Both the position numbers and the translations under genes were made by a program. Below are positions 41,159-49,902 of a DNA stretch of 64,000 nucleotides, in pieces; within the stretch, counting starts at the first letter, position 1; each line of letters starts with the position of its first letter. The notes below the pieces were generated by a model, which had not been told where the DNA came from, ran no database searches, and saw only the letters and a list, made by a program, of their open reading frames with translations. Where the stretch lies: NCBI RefSeq assembly GCF_010731695.1, contig NZ_AP022586.1, positions 496,001-560,000 of the forward strand, read 5' to 3'. The stretch comes from Mycolicibacterium litorale. GTDB lineage: Bacteria; Actinomycetota; Actinomycetes; Mycobacteriales; Mycobacteriaceae.

Positions 41159-42310
41159 ATGCGCGAGACCGTCATCGTCGAAGCCGTCCGCACACCCGTC
41201 GGCAAGCGCAACGGCGGCCTGGCCGGTATGCACGCCGCCGACCTGTCCGCCATCGTCCTCAACGAACTGGTGCTGCGGGCCGGGATCGAACCCGACGTCG
41301 TCGACGACGTGATCTGGGGTTGCGTGTCCCAGGTCGGCGACCAGTCGAGCAACATCGGCCGGTTCGCCGTACTGGCCGCCGGGTGGCCCGAACACATCCC
41401 GGGCACCACTGTGAACCGTGCGTGCGGTTCGAGTCAGCAGGCGCTCGACTTCGCCGTGCACGCGGTGATGTCCGGACAGCAGGACATCGTCGTCGCCGGG
41501 GGCGTCGAGGTGATGAGCCGGGTACCGCTGGGATCGGCGCGCGCGACCGGAATGCCCTACGGCCCCAAGGTGCTCGAGCGTTACCGCGATTTCAGCTTCA
41601 ACCAGGGGATCTCGGCGGAGCTGATCGCGGAGAAGTGGGGGTTGTCGCGGACCCGGCTCGACGAGTACTCCGCCCGTTCGCACGCGCTGGCCGCGGCGGC
41701 CCAGGACGACAAGGCGTTCGACGCCCAGATCGTGCCGGTGTTCCCGGGTGACGACGCGGCACCGGTGACCGCCGACGAAGGGGTGCGCCGGGGTACGTCG
41801 GTGGACAAGCTGGCCGGCCTCAAGCCGGCGTTCCGTGAGGACGGGGTGATTCACGCCGGCAACTCGTCACAGATCTCCGACGGGGCGGCGGCGCTGTTGG
41901 TGATGACGGCCGAGAACGCCGTGCAGCTGGGGCTGACGCCGATCGTGCGGTACCGGGCGGGCGCGGTGGCCGGGGCCGACCCGGTGCTCATGCTCACCGG
42001 TCCGATCCCGGCGACGCAGAAGGTGCTGCACAAGGCCGGCGTCGGTGTGGACGAGATCGGCGTGTTCGAGGTGAACGAGGCGTTCGCGCCGGTGCCGCTG
42101 GCGTGGCTCGCCGAAACCGGCGCCGCCGATGAGCGGCTCAACCCGCTCGGCGGCGCGATCGCGCTCGGCCACCCCCTCGGCGCATCGGGTGCGGTGCTGA
42201 TGACCCGGATGGTGCATCACATGCGCGACAACGGAATTCGATATGGACTGCAGACCATGTGCGAGGGCGGCGGCACGGCCAACGCGACCCTCGTCGAGCT
42301 CATCGCCTAG
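41159..42310 (+). CDS. Thiolase (acetyl-CoA acetyltransferase family)
   Basis: This is a 383-residue thiolase. Nucleophilic Cys89 lies in VNRACGSSQQAL, the NEAFA motif in EVNEAFAPVPLAW, His in GGAIALGHPLGASG and the second Cys in TMCEGGGTANA, so the degradative-type active site is complete. It cleaves a 3-ketoacyl-CoA with free CoA. The ATG has GAGGAG 6 nt in front. It follows the CoA transferase by 29 nt and completes a beta-oxidation cycle with its operon partners. Confidence 0.93.
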   Translation: MRETVIVEAVRTPVGKRNGGLAGMHAADLSAIVLNELVLRAGIEPDVVDDVIWGCVSQVGDQSSNIGRFAVLAAGWPEHIPGTTVNRACGSSQQALDFAVHAVMSGQQDIVVAGGVEVMSRVPLGSARATGMPYGPKVLERYRDFSFNQGISAELIAEKWGLSRTRLDEYSARSHALAAAAQDDKAFDAQIVPVFPGDDAAPVTADEGVRRGTSVDKLAGLKPAFREDGVIHAGNSSQISDGAAALLVMTAENAVQLGLTPIVRYRAGAVAGADPVLMLTGPIPATQKVLHKAGVGVDEIGVFEVNEAFAPVPLAWLAETGAADERLNPLGGAIALGHPLGASGAVLMTRMVHHMRDNGIRYGLQTMCEGGGTANATLVELIA

Positions 42311-42338
42311 ACCATCCCGCCGACCAGGAGGACCCCGC

Positions 42339-43487
42339 GTGCGCCGAGACCTGTTCACCGACGACCACGACGCCTTCCGGCAGCTGGCCCGCGACTTCGT
42401 CGAGAAGGAGGTCGTCCCGCAGTACCCGCAGTGGGAGAAGGCCGGCCGCATGCCGCGCGAGGTGTTCAAGCAGATGGGCGCACTGGGCATGCTCGGCATG
42501 GCGATTCCCGAGGAGTACGGGGGAGCGGGGATCGACGACTACCGCTACAACGTGGTGCTCCAGGAGGAGGCGGCCCGCGCCTTGGTGACGCTGTCGACGG
42601 TGCGCACCCAGCTCGAGGTGATCCTGCCGTACTTCCTGCACTACGCGAACGACGAGCAGCGCGCTCGGTGGTTCCCGGGGCTGGCCGACGGCACCCTGCT
42701 GACCGCGATCGCGATGACCGAGCCGGGTACCGGATCGGACCTGGCCGGGGTGCGGACCACCGCGGTCCGGGACGGCGACCAGTACATCGTCAACGGCGCG
42801 AAGACGTTCATCACCGGCGGGATTCAGGCGGACCTGGTCGTGGTGGTGGCGCGCACCTCGACCGACCCGGAGAACCGGCGGAGAGGCCTCTCGCTGATCG
42901 TCGTCGAGGACGGGATGCCCGGGTTCGAACGCGGCCGGGAGCTCGAGAAGATGGGCTGCAAGGTCCAGGACACCGCGGAGTTGTCGTTCACCGACGTGCG
43001 GGTACCGGTCGCCAACCTGTTGGGGGAGGAGGGCGAGGCGTTCAGCTACCTCGGCCACAATCTGGCGCAGGAGCGGTTGACGGTCGCGGTGGGCTCGGTG
43101 GCCCAGGCGCGCTCGGCTCTGCACGCGACGATCGACTACGTCAAGAACCGCAAGGCGTTCGGGACCCCGGTGGCGTCGTTCCAGAACACGAAGTTCGAAC
43201 TGGCGGCGGTGTCCACCGAGATCGAGGCCGCTCAGGCGATGCTCGACCGCGCCGTCCTCGACCATGTCGACGGCGTGCTGTCACGGGAGGACGCCGCCCG
43301 CGTGAAGCTGTTCTGCACCGAGATGCAGGCCCGCGCGGTCGACCGCTGCCTGCAGCTGTTCGGCGGCTACGGCTACATGATGGAGTACCCGATCGCCCGG
43401 CTGTACAACGACGCCCGGGTGGCCCGGATCTACGCGGGCACCAGCGAGGTGATGAAGGTGATCATCGCCAAGTCACTCGGGCTCTAA
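42339..43487 (+). CDS. Acyl-CoA dehydrogenase (FadE)
   Basis: This 382-residue enzyme has MAIPEEYGGAGIDDYRYN, then AIAMTEPGTGSDLAGV, VNGAKTFITGGIQADLVV, and a C-terminal FGGYGYMMEYPIARLYNDAR with the catalytic Glu in IYAGTSEVMKVIIAK. This is the short/medium-chain homotetramer type, unlike the heteromeric pair at 30532-32462. GTG 42339 has CAGGAG 8 nt in front (42325-42330). It is the last gene of the operon. Confidence 0.92.
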   Translation: MRRDLFTDDHDAFRQLARDFVEKEVVPQYPQWEKAGRMPREVFKQMGALGMLGMAIPEEYGGAGIDDYRYNVVLQEEAARALVTLSTVRTQLEVILPYFLHYANDEQRARWFPGLADGTLLTAIAMTEPGTGSDLAGVRTTAVRDGDQYIVNGAKTFITGGIQADLVVVVARTSTDPENRRRGLSLIVVEDGMPGFERGRELEKMGCKVQDTAELSFTDVRVPVANLLGEEGEAFSYLGHNLAQERLTVAVGSVAQARSALHATIDYVKNRKAFGTPVASFQNTKFELAAVSTEIEAAQAMLDRAVLDHVDGVLSREDAARVKLFCTEMQARAVDRCLQLFGGYGYMMEYPIARLYNDARVARIYAGTSEVMKVIIAKSLGL

Positions 43488-43550
43488 GCACTCTGCTGAG
43501 CGCCTGACCAGCGGTGTGACCGCGGTCTAAACGTGATTTCACTGAGACCC

Positions 43551-43597
43551 TTGTCACATCGGAAAAACCTACCTACTGTGTGTTCACTAGGTTGGTT
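43551..43597 (+). promoter_or_regulatory. Promoter and operator of the TetR gene at 43614
   Basis: TTGTCA (43551-43556) and TACTGT (43574-43579) are 17 bp apart and form a good SigA-type promoter. AACCTACCTA (43566-43575) and TAGGTTGGTT (43588-43597) are an inverted repeat with 9 of 10 matches and a 12-bp spacer that covers the -10. This is the expected autoregulatory site for the TetR that follows. Confidence 0.65.
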
Positions 43598-43613
43598 CGA
43601 CCGAGGGAGACAG

Positions 43614-44246
43614 TTGTCCGCGTTGCAGTCTTCGAGGCCCTACGCCACATTGCTGGCAAAGGGTGAGGACCGCCGTCAGCGGATACTCGCGGTCGCCGAG
43701 CGGCTGCTGGCCCGTAACGGTTGGCGCAACACGTCGCTCGCGCAGATCGCCAAGGAGGCCGGGGTCACCCCGGCGGGCCTGCTGCATCACTTCGAATCCA
43801 AGGAACAGTTGCTCCACGCGGTGCTCGACGCCCGCGACATGGACGACGACAGCCATGCCGACCTCACCGGCGACCTTTTCCTACAGATCGCCCGGGTCGC
43901 CCAGCGGTTCGAGCGCGCACCCGAGCTCGCGGGAACCTTCACCGTCCTGCTGGTCGAGAACATCGCGCCGGACGCGCCGCTGCACGACCGGCTGCTCGAC
44001 CGCCAGCGCGCGGCGGCGTCGATCGTCACCAGCATCATCCGGCGCGGACAGGCTGCCGGACAGTACCGCCAGGACCTGAACGCGGCCACCAAGGCCCTGG
44101 AGATTGTGGCCTTCGTCAACGGCATGGAGACGTCATGGTTGCTCGACCCCTCCATTCCACTGGCCGAGGTGTTCAAGGACTACGCCGAGATGTTGGCCCG
44201 CGACTTCAGCCCCGTTCCGACGCCGCACGAGGAGATCAGCAGATGA
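43614..44246 (+). CDS. TetR-family transcriptional regulator
   Basis: The product has 210 residues. HTH: RILAVAERLLARNGWRNTSLAQIAKEAGVTPAGLLHHF at about 22-60, followed by ESKEQLLHAVL. The rest is a helical effector domain. The frame opens at 43533, but that part contains the promoter; TTG 43614 has GAGGGAGACAG in front and gives a normal TetR N-terminus. It is coupled to the unknown gene at 44243 by ATGA. Targets may include itself and the beta-oxidation genes just upstream. Confidence 0.82.
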   Translation: MSALQSSRPYATLLAKGEDRRQRILAVAERLLARNGWRNTSLAQIAKEAGVTPAGLLHHFESKEQLLHAVLDARDMDDDSHADLTGDLFLQIARVAQRFERAPELAGTFTVLLVENIAPDAPLHDRLLDRQRAAASIVTSIIRRGQAAGQYRQDLNAATKALEIVAFVNGMETSWLLDPSIPLAEVFKDYAEMLARDFSPVPTPHEEISR

Positions 44247-44773
44247 CCCAAGAGCCCGATATGCGCTACCGCCTCGACATCGTCTCCCCGAACGTGCGGG
44301 ACGCCGTGCGGTTCGCCGGCGGATGGCTCTACGACCGGTCGATGGCCGGGTGGGACGTCACCGTCCTGCTCGACAGTGTGGGCGAGGACGAGCGGCCGCT
44401 GGAGATCCTCGGGGCCACCGTGCTCCCGCTGCAGCCGGTGCTCGAATCTTGGAGCGAGCGACCGCACCCCCAGACCGTCGCGGTCGCAGCCGAACTCATC
44501 GAAGGCGATGAGCGGGTCCGCGCACACGTGCGCACCGCGCTCGACCACGGTATGACCGAGGTGACGCTGTGGGGTGAGCGCTGTCCGGCCTGCCTCGACG
44601 ACGACGTGGACACTGTCCGGCACGAGCTGAGCGCCGCCGCGCGGGCTTTCAAGGCGCAGGCCCTCGCGGCCACCAACGACATCGAGGCCGACTTCGTCGG
44701 TCAGACCGAGACCTTCCGCTGCGGCATGACGACCTACCCGTCGGTGGCGGCGGACCTCATTCCCGCCAGCTAG
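44243..44773 (+). CDS. Conserved-looking protein of unknown function
   Basis: I do not recognise the family of this 176-residue protein. The first half, RLDIVSPNVRDAVRFAGGWLYDRSMAGWDVTVLL, reads like an alpha/beta domain, followed by ERPLEILGATVLPL. A CPAC pair lies at about residues 115-118 and another Cys at 161, with no membrane segment. The ATG overlaps the TetR stop, so it is made together with the regulator, and a role in sensing is possible but unproven. Its TAG overlaps the TAG of the convergent oxidoreductase gene (CTAG). Confidence 0.65.
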   Translation: MTQEPDMRYRLDIVSPNVRDAVRFAGGWLYDRSMAGWDVTVLLDSVGEDERPLEILGATVLPLQPVLESWSERPHPQTVAVAAELIEGDERVRAHVRTALDHGMTEVTLWGERCPACLDDDVDTVRHELSAAARAFKAQALAATNDIEADFVGQTETFRCGMTTYPSVAADLIPAS

Positions 44774-45744
44774 GCCCGCAGGCCGACGTCGACGACGACC
44801 TTGCCGACGGCGTGGCCGTCGGCCACCTGCCTCAGCGCGTCGGCCACGGCGGCGAGTGGATAGACCGCGCCGATGTGCGGCCGGATGACGTTGTCGGCCA
44901 GGAGTGTTCGCAACTGCTCGTCGTTGCGCCGGAATTCGCCAGCCGGGACGTCGCCGAATTGAAAACCCTGCACGGTGACGCCCTTGATCAGCACCAAGTT
45001 CAGCGGGATGCGGGGGATGGCGCCGGAGGCGAAGCCGACGGTGACGAACCGCCCCCCTCGGCGCAGCGCCCGCAGTGCCGGTTCCGACAACTCGCCGCCG
45101 ACCGGGTCGATCACCGCGGCCGCACCGCCGGGTAGTGCGTCGCGCAGCGCGTGGCGCAGCGGCTGCGCCCGGTGGTTGATCGCCCGGTGAGCGCCGTGAC
45201 CGATTGCCGCATGAAGCTTTTCGTCCGAGGACGCCACCGCGGTGACGCGGGCGCCGAGGTGGACGGCGAGCTGTACCGCGGCCAGGCCCACCCCGCCGCC
45301 GGCGCCGAGGACGATCACGTCGTCGCCTGGTTCGACCCGCGCCACCGAGCGCAGCGTGTGCCACGCGGTGCGGTGGGCCACGCCGAACGCGGCAGCGCTG
45401 CGGTCGTCGACACCGTCGGGCACGGGGGTCAGCCCGGCAGTCGCCACCGCCACCTCCTCGGCGAACGCGCCGAACATCCCGGTGCCTGCCACCCTGTCGC
45501 CGACGGCGAAACCCGTTGTGCCCTGACCGATCCCGATGACGGTGCCGGCGAACTCACTGCCCGGCACGAACGGAGTGGGAACGGCGACCTGATACCGGCC
45601 GGCGATCAGCAAGACGTCGGGATAGTTCACCGCCGCGGCACCCACCCGGACGATGACCTGACCCGGGCCGGCCTGAGGCGACGGCAGATCGTCGATCCGC
45701 ACCGACTCCGGCGGACCGTACGCGGCGCAGACCGCGGCCCTCAC
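44770..45744 (-). CDS. NADPH:quinone oxidoreductase-like (MDR superfamily)
   Basis: This 324-residue medium-chain dehydrogenase has the GroES-like N-domain (GQVIVRVGAAAVNYPDVLLIAG, without zinc ligands) and a Rossmann motif GAGGGVGLAAVQLA. FVPGSEFAGTV and VNYPD are hallmarks of the quinone oxidoreductase/enoyl reductase branch. It may reduce an enone or enoyl-CoA. GTG 45744 overlaps the stop of the kinase-like gene; the frame stays open to 45876 inside that gene. It is the last gene of the 48776-44770 operon. Confidence 0.85.
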   Translation of the reverse strand: MRAAVCAAYGPPESVRIDDLPSPQAGPGQVIVRVGAAAVNYPDVLLIAGRYQVAVPTPFVPGSEFAGTVIGIGQGTTGFAVGDRVAGTGMFGAFAEEVAVATAGLTPVPDGVDDRSAAAFGVAHRTAWHTLRSVARVEPGDDVIVLGAGGGVGLAAVQLAVHLGARVTAVASSDEKLHAAIGHGAHRAINHRAQPLRHALRDALPGGAAAVIDPVGGELSEPALRALRRGGRFVTVGFASGAIPRIPLNLVLIKGVTVQGFQFGDVPAGEFRRNDEQLRTLLADNVIRPHIGAVYPLAAVADALRQVADGHAVGKVVVDVGLRA

Positions 45745-46760
45745 CGGTAGTCGCTGGACTCGGCGAGCTCGGCGGCCGACGCCATCAGGCCCGTCACCAC
45801 CGGCCCGAAGGCCAGCAGCTTCTCGTCGTCGCCGGCGCGCTGGAAACCCTGCTCCAGCACGATCGCGAGCTTCCATTTCGCCAGGATCAGGTAGTAGTCC
45901 AGATCGTCGACCTGCCGCCCGGACACCTCGGCATAGTGCGCCACCACGTCGTCGCGCGACGGCATCCCGCGCATGTCCACGTAGCCCATGTCGGATTCGC
46001 CCGCCTCACCGGTCGGCCAGCTCTGCACCATCCACCCCAGATCCAGCTTCGGATCGCCGACGGTCCCCATCTCCCAGTCGACGATCGCGGCCAGCCGCGC
46101 CGGCGCGCCATGGTGGTACATGACGTTCGCGAACTGGTAGTCGCCGTGCATCAGGCCGGGGACGAAGTCGAGCGGTCTGTGCGCCCGCAGCCACGCCGTC
46201 GCGGTCTCCAGCCCGGGCAGGTCGCGCCGCTTGATCCGCTCGAGGAAGCCGATCCACCGGTCCACCTGCCGCTCGTGGAAGCCGTCGGGGCGGCCGAGGT
46301 CCGCCAGCCCGCGTACGCGCCAGTCCACCTTCGACAGCAGCGCGATGCCCTCGGCCAGCTGATAGCTCAGGCCGGCGCGGGCGGAGGTGTCGCTGTGGAA
46401 GGGTTCCGGCCATCTGGCGTGGGTGTCCATCGGCGACCACCCGTCGACGAACCCCATCAGGTAGAACGGCCGTCCGAGCACCTCGGGGTCCGCGCACACG
46501 CCGACCGCGGCGGTGTGCGGTACGTCGGTGCCGTCGAGCGCCTCGATGATCCGCCACTCTCGCAGGATGCCCCTGTCCCGGTCGGGTGGGGCGCCGGGCG
46601 GCGGCATACGCAGCACACATCGGTGCTCACCGCGGCGGACCTCGTAGATGACGTTCTGCGTGCCACCGGAGAGGAACCGGGTCTGCAGCGGATCGCCCTT
46701 GCCCGGCATCGCGGCGTCGTCCATCCACGCGGCGAGACGGGCGGTGTCGATATCGCTCAC
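45741..46760 (-). CDS. APH-family phosphotransferase (ACAD-associated kinase-like)
   Basis: This is a 339-residue aminoglycoside-phosphotransferase-fold protein. The N-lobe has RFLSGGTQNVIYEV and CVLRMPPP, and the catalytic loop is HGDYQFANVMYH with Asp and Asn followed by IVDWEMGTVGDPKLDLGW, which carries the second metal-binding Asp. Members next to acyl-CoA dehydrogenases correspond to the APH half of animal ACAD10/11, which phosphorylates hydroxylated acyl groups. The GTG overlaps the stop of the acyl-CoA dehydrogenase gene (4 nt), matching that pairing. Confidence 0.87.
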   Translation of the reverse strand: MSDIDTARLAAWMDDAAMPGKGDPLQTRFLSGGTQNVIYEVRRGEHRCVLRMPPPGAPPDRDRGILREWRIIEALDGTDVPHTAAVGVCADPEVLGRPFYLMGFVDGWSPMDTHARWPEPFHSDTSARAGLSYQLAEGIALLSKVDWRVRGLADLGRPDGFHERQVDRWIGFLERIKRRDLPGLETATAWLRAHRPLDFVPGLMHGDYQFANVMYHHGAPARLAAIVDWEMGTVGDPKLDLGWMVQSWPTGEAGESDMGYVDMRGMPSRDDVVAHYAEVSGRQVDDLDYYLILAKWKLAIVLEQGFQRAGDDEKLLAFGPVVTGLMASAAELAESSDYR

Positions 46761-48058
46761 AGGTTGCCCACCTCGTTCTCCAGGTACTGGGCGTACTTCG
46801 CCTGTGCCGCTTCCCGTTTGCGCGGAATCCACTCGGTGGGCCAGGTGTCGGCGCTGGGCTGATGGTCGCGGAGCACCTGTTTGGCCACCGTCATCTTGTG
46901 CACCTCGGTGGGCCCGTCGGCGAGGCCCATCACCGCCGCGCCGGTGACCATGCCGAGGAACGGCATCTCGTTGGTCACCCCCAGGGCGCCGTGCACCTGC
47001 ATCGCCCGCCATGCGATGTCGTGCAGCACCGTCGGCATCACCACCTTGACGGCGGCGATGTCCTTGCGCACCCTCTTGTAGTCGTTGTACTTGTCGATCT
47101 CCCAGGCGGTGTACAGCACCATCAGCCGGAACTGCAGCAGCTGGGCGTAGGAGTCGGCGATATAGCCCTGGACGAACTGTTTGTCCGACAGCCGACTGCC
47201 CTGCGTCTGGCGGCTGAGCGCACGTTCGCACATCATGTCGAGTGCCTTGCGGGACAGGCCGATCGTGCGCATGGCGTGGTGGATCCGCCCGCCACCCAGG
47301 CGGGTCTGGGCGATCGCGAATGCCTGGCCCTCGCCGCCGAGCAGTGCCTCGGCGGGCACGCGCACGTTGTCGTAGTGGATCAGCGCGTGGCTGCCCTCGC
47401 CGGCGTGCTCACCGTAGAGGCCGATGTTGCGCACGATGTTCACCCCGGGGGTGTCGGTGGGCACGAGGAACATCGACATGCCCTGATACGGGCTGACATC
47501 CGGGTTGGTCACCACCATCACGATCAGGAACGCGGCCGTCGCGGCGTTGGAGGAGAAGAACTTCCGGCCGGTGATCACCCAGTCGTCACCGTCGCGCACC
47601 GCCCGGGTGGTGAACAGTGTGGGGTCGGCACCGGCGTGCGGTTCGGTCATCGAGTAGCAGGAGAAGAGCTCACCGTCGAGCAGTGGCCGCAGGTACCGCT
47701 GCTTTTGATCCTCGGTGCCGTAGTGGGCGATGATCTCCGCGTTTCCCGTGTCGGGCGCCTGGCATCCGAAGATTATCGGTGCCCACTGGGACCGGCCCAG
47801 GATCTCGTTGAGCAGCGCGAGTTTGAGCTGGCCGAAACCCTGTCCGCCCAGTTCGGGCCCGAGGTGGGTGGCCCATAGTCCGCGGCGGCGCACCTGTTCC
47901 TTGAGCGGGTCGACCGCGCGGCGACGTTCCCCGTCGAGTGGGACGAACTGCTGATGCGGCCACACCAGGTCCAGCGGTTCGACTTCCTCCCGGACGAACT
48001 CGTCGGCCCAGTCGAGGATCTCCTGGTACTCGGGGTCGGTCTCGAAGTCCCACGCCAT
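46757..48058 (-). CDS. Acyl-CoA dehydrogenase, ACAD10/11-like
   Basis: This 433-residue acyl-CoA dehydrogenase is of the longer ACAD10/11-like type. It has GPELGGQGFGQLKLALLNE, then CYSMTEPHAGADPTLF, ITGRKFFSSNAATAAF and a C-terminal LADGPTEVHKMTVAKQVL. The segment GCQAPDTGNAEI is also typical of that branch. ATG 48058 (MAWDFETDPEYQ) is preceded by GAGAGG. It lies 58 nt downstream of the TetR gene and overlaps the kinase gene. Together they may process hydroxy-acyl-CoAs by phosphorylation and elimination; that is inference from the animal enzymes. Confidence 0.88.
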   Translation of the reverse strand: MAWDFETDPEYQEILDWADEFVREEVEPLDLVWPHQQFVPLDGERRRAVDPLKEQVRRRGLWATHLGPELGGQGFGQLKLALLNEILGRSQWAPIIFGCQAPDTGNAEIIAHYGTEDQKQRYLRPLLDGELFSCYSMTEPHAGADPTLFTTRAVRDGDDWVITGRKFFSSNAATAAFLIVMVVTNPDVSPYQGMSMFLVPTDTPGVNIVRNIGLYGEHAGEGSHALIHYDNVRVPAEALLGGEGQAFAIAQTRLGGGRIHHAMRTIGLSRKALDMMCERALSRQTQGSRLSDKQFVQGYIADSYAQLLQFRLMVLYTAWEIDKYNDYKRVRKDIAAVKVVMPTVLHDIAWRAMQVHGALGVTNEMPFLGMVTGAAVMGLADGPTEVHKMTVAKQVLRDHQPSADTWPTEWIPRKREAAQAKYAQYLENEVGNL

Positions 48059-48116
48059 CGGGGTTTCCTCTCTGTCGGGCCGCGTCAACCGGCCATCGTG
48101 TGCGGGCGACGTGCGG

Positions 48117-48776
48117 TCACCGGCGGTCCTGGCTGCGGACGTTGAATCCCGTGATCAGGGCGGCGATGTCGCCGGTGACGACGTCCGCGAAGGAACGGTC
48201 GCCGAAGCCGCCGATGGCCCAGCGGCGGACCCCCTCGCTCACGTGCATCTGCGCCAGCCGTGACAGGTGGGAGACGTCGACCTGCGCGGCGATTTTCCCG
48301 TCGGCCTGAGCGGCGGCGAACAGTTCGCCGAACATGTCGGCGCCAAGCGCGGTCTCGTCGTCGGCGAGGATCCCCTGCTCATGGCGATAACCCTCGAGAA
48401 TGGTCTCGACGATCAGGTCACGGGGGTTGCGCGCCATCGAGCGCTCGAGGCTGCGCAGCGCCCGCGCGATGACGACCTCGACGTCGTAGTCGTTGCGCAG
48501 CAGTCCGCGCACGGTCTTCTGGGCGGCCCGGGTCGAGGTCAGCCCGACTTCGAACAGCACGTCCTCTTTGGCGGGGAAGTAGAAGTAGAACAGCGCCCGA
48601 GACACCCCTGCCGCACGGCAGATGTCGGCGACCGTGGTCTGCGCGTAGCCGTTCGTGCGCCACAGCGCCATCGCAGCGGCCACGAGCGCCCGCTTGGTCT
48701 CGTGTGACCGGGCGCGCTGATAGGTGGCACGCCGCTGACCACTGTCAGCGGTGACTGTGTCGGCGCCATCGGGCAT
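48117..48776 (-). CDS. TetR-family transcriptional regulator
   Basis: The product has 219 residues. HTH: ALVAAAMALWRTNGYAQTTVADICRAAGVSRALFYFYFPAKEDVLFEV at about 30-77, then a helical effector domain. It is the first gene of a minus-strand unit with FadE, kinase and quinone oxidoreductase, all within 60 nt of each other. The 86-nt gap upstream (48777-48862) is AT-richer, with possible -10 elements such as TATATG on the minus strand, but no clear operator. It probably represses its own operon. Confidence 0.82.
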   Translation of the reverse strand: MPDGADTVTADSGQRRATYQRARSHETKRALVAAAMALWRTNGYAQTTVADICRAAGVSRALFYFYFPAKEDVLFEVGLTSTRAAQKTVRGLLRNDYDVEVVIARALRSLERSMARNPRDLIVETILEGYRHEQGILADDETALGADMFGELFAAAQADGKIAAQVDVSHLSRLAQMHVSEGVRRWAIGGFGDRSFADVVTGDIAALITGFNVRSQDRR

Positions 48777-48862
48777 GAACGGACTCTATCAACGGTTTTC
48801 CGTCCTGCATATAGCTGACGCGTGTCTAACTATTGGCCGTCTGACCAACGCGCTCGACGCGA

Positions 48863-49780
48863 CTATGCGCGGGCGATGTTCTCGATGATGATCTCGCGCG
48901 CGGACTCGTAGAAGGCACTGATGAGCGTCGAGAAGGACAATTCGAACGGATAGATCATGTGCACGTCGAGCGCGTCGACCTGCCAACCGGGGAGCACCGG
49001 GACGATCGTGTGCTCACGCAATTCGGTGGTGCAGATGATCTGGGTGGGCATCACCCCGATGCCGAGGCCCTGCAGGATGTACTGCTTGCACACCTGGAAG
49101 TTGTTGGCTCGCGCGCGGATCCGGGGCGTCAGCTCATGTCGGTGCTGGTTGCGCGTGAGGGTGAGCCTGCGCGGGCCGCCGAACCCGAAGTCGATGAAGG
49201 GCAGCTCGCCCAGCTGCGTCGGATCGGTCACCGGTTCGGCCAGTTGCCGCACGAAGCCGGCCGAGGCGCACAGGAACAACTCGAGGCTGAAGATCTTGCG
49301 GGCGATCAGCGTCGAATCCTGCAACGGCCCGGTCCCGAACACCACGTCGAAACCGTCCCGAATCGGGTCCATCATGCTGTCCACCAGCCGGATGTCCAGC
49401 CGCGAGTGAGGGTAGTGCTGCAGAAAGGCCGCGCCGACCCGCGAGGCGTAGTCGATGCCGAGGAACACTGGGATCGCCACGCGGAGCTCGCCCTGGGGTT
49501 CGTGTCTGCTGGCCTCGACGAGGGCGCGCACACCATTGGCCTCGGTCAGGATGTTGACCGCGTGGCTGTAGACCTTCTCGCCGAGGTCGGTCACGGTCAA
49601 CTGGTGGGTGTTCTTGCGCAGCAGCTTGATGCCCAGGTCGGACTCCAGCTTGCTGAGTTTGCGGCTGACGGTCGACTTCGGCATGCCCAGCAGCGTCGCC
49701 GCCTTCGAAAGGCTGCGGTGGTCCACCACCTTGCTGAACACGAGCAACGCATCGATGTCGAACGGAAGGTTCTGTTCCAT
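48863..49780 (-). CDS. LysR-family transcriptional regulator
   Basis: This is a 305-residue LysR-type regulator. The winged HTH is at about 8-66 (IDALLVFSKVVDHRSLSKAATLLGMPKSTVSRKLSKLE), and the inducer-binding periplasmic-protein-like domain follows (GELRVAIPVFLG, then DSMMDPIRDGFDVVFG and a C-terminal QGLGIGVMPTQI). ATG 49780 (MEQNLPFDID) is chosen over 49831. It is divergent from the Rieske/TauD operon 122 nt away, the standard arrangement for LysR control. Confidence 0.88.
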   Translation of the reverse strand: MEQNLPFDIDALLVFSKVVDHRSLSKAATLLGMPKSTVSRKLSKLESDLGIKLLRKNTHQLTVTDLGEKVYSHAVNILTEANGVRALVEASRHEPQGELRVAIPVFLGIDYASRVGAAFLQHYPHSRLDIRLVDSMMDPIRDGFDVVFGTGPLQDSTLIARKIFSLELFLCASAGFVRQLAEPVTDPTQLGELPFIDFGFGGPRRLTLTRNQHRHELTPRIRARANNFQVCKQYILQGLGIGVMPTQIICTTELREHTIVPVLPGWQVDALDVHMIYPFELSFSTLISAFYESAREIIIENIARA

Positions 49781-49827
49781 GGCAATTGCCGCCGATGCCC
49801 TCTCCTGCCGGCCGTCGTTCCAAATAT

Positions 49828-49842
49828 GCAACAGCGTGTTGC
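49828..49842. promoter_or_regulatory. Palindrome in the LysR/Rieske divergent region
   Basis: GCAACA-GCG-TGTTGC is a perfect 6-3-6 inverted repeat 47 nt upstream of the LysR gene and 60 nt upstream of the Rieske gene. It matches the size and position of a LysR recognition site. If LysR started at 49831 the palindrome would overlap its first codons, which supports the start at 49780. Confidence 0.6.
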
Positions 49843-49902
49843 GGCTTTTGGGCTGTTTCGGCGGATTGACCGGCTGTTAGCGTCGGCGCCGAGGAGGGCC
49901 TC

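Noticed and set aside
45153..45750. Open frame on the plus strand opposite the quinone oxidoreductase gene
   Set aside because: It is a shadow of the minus-strand gene, which has a complete Rossmann motif and overlapping operon neighbours.
48777..48862. GACGCGTGTC-like near-palindrome upstream of the TetR at 48117
   Set aside because: It matches its own complement at only 8 of 10 positions and has no second copy; too weak to report as an operator.
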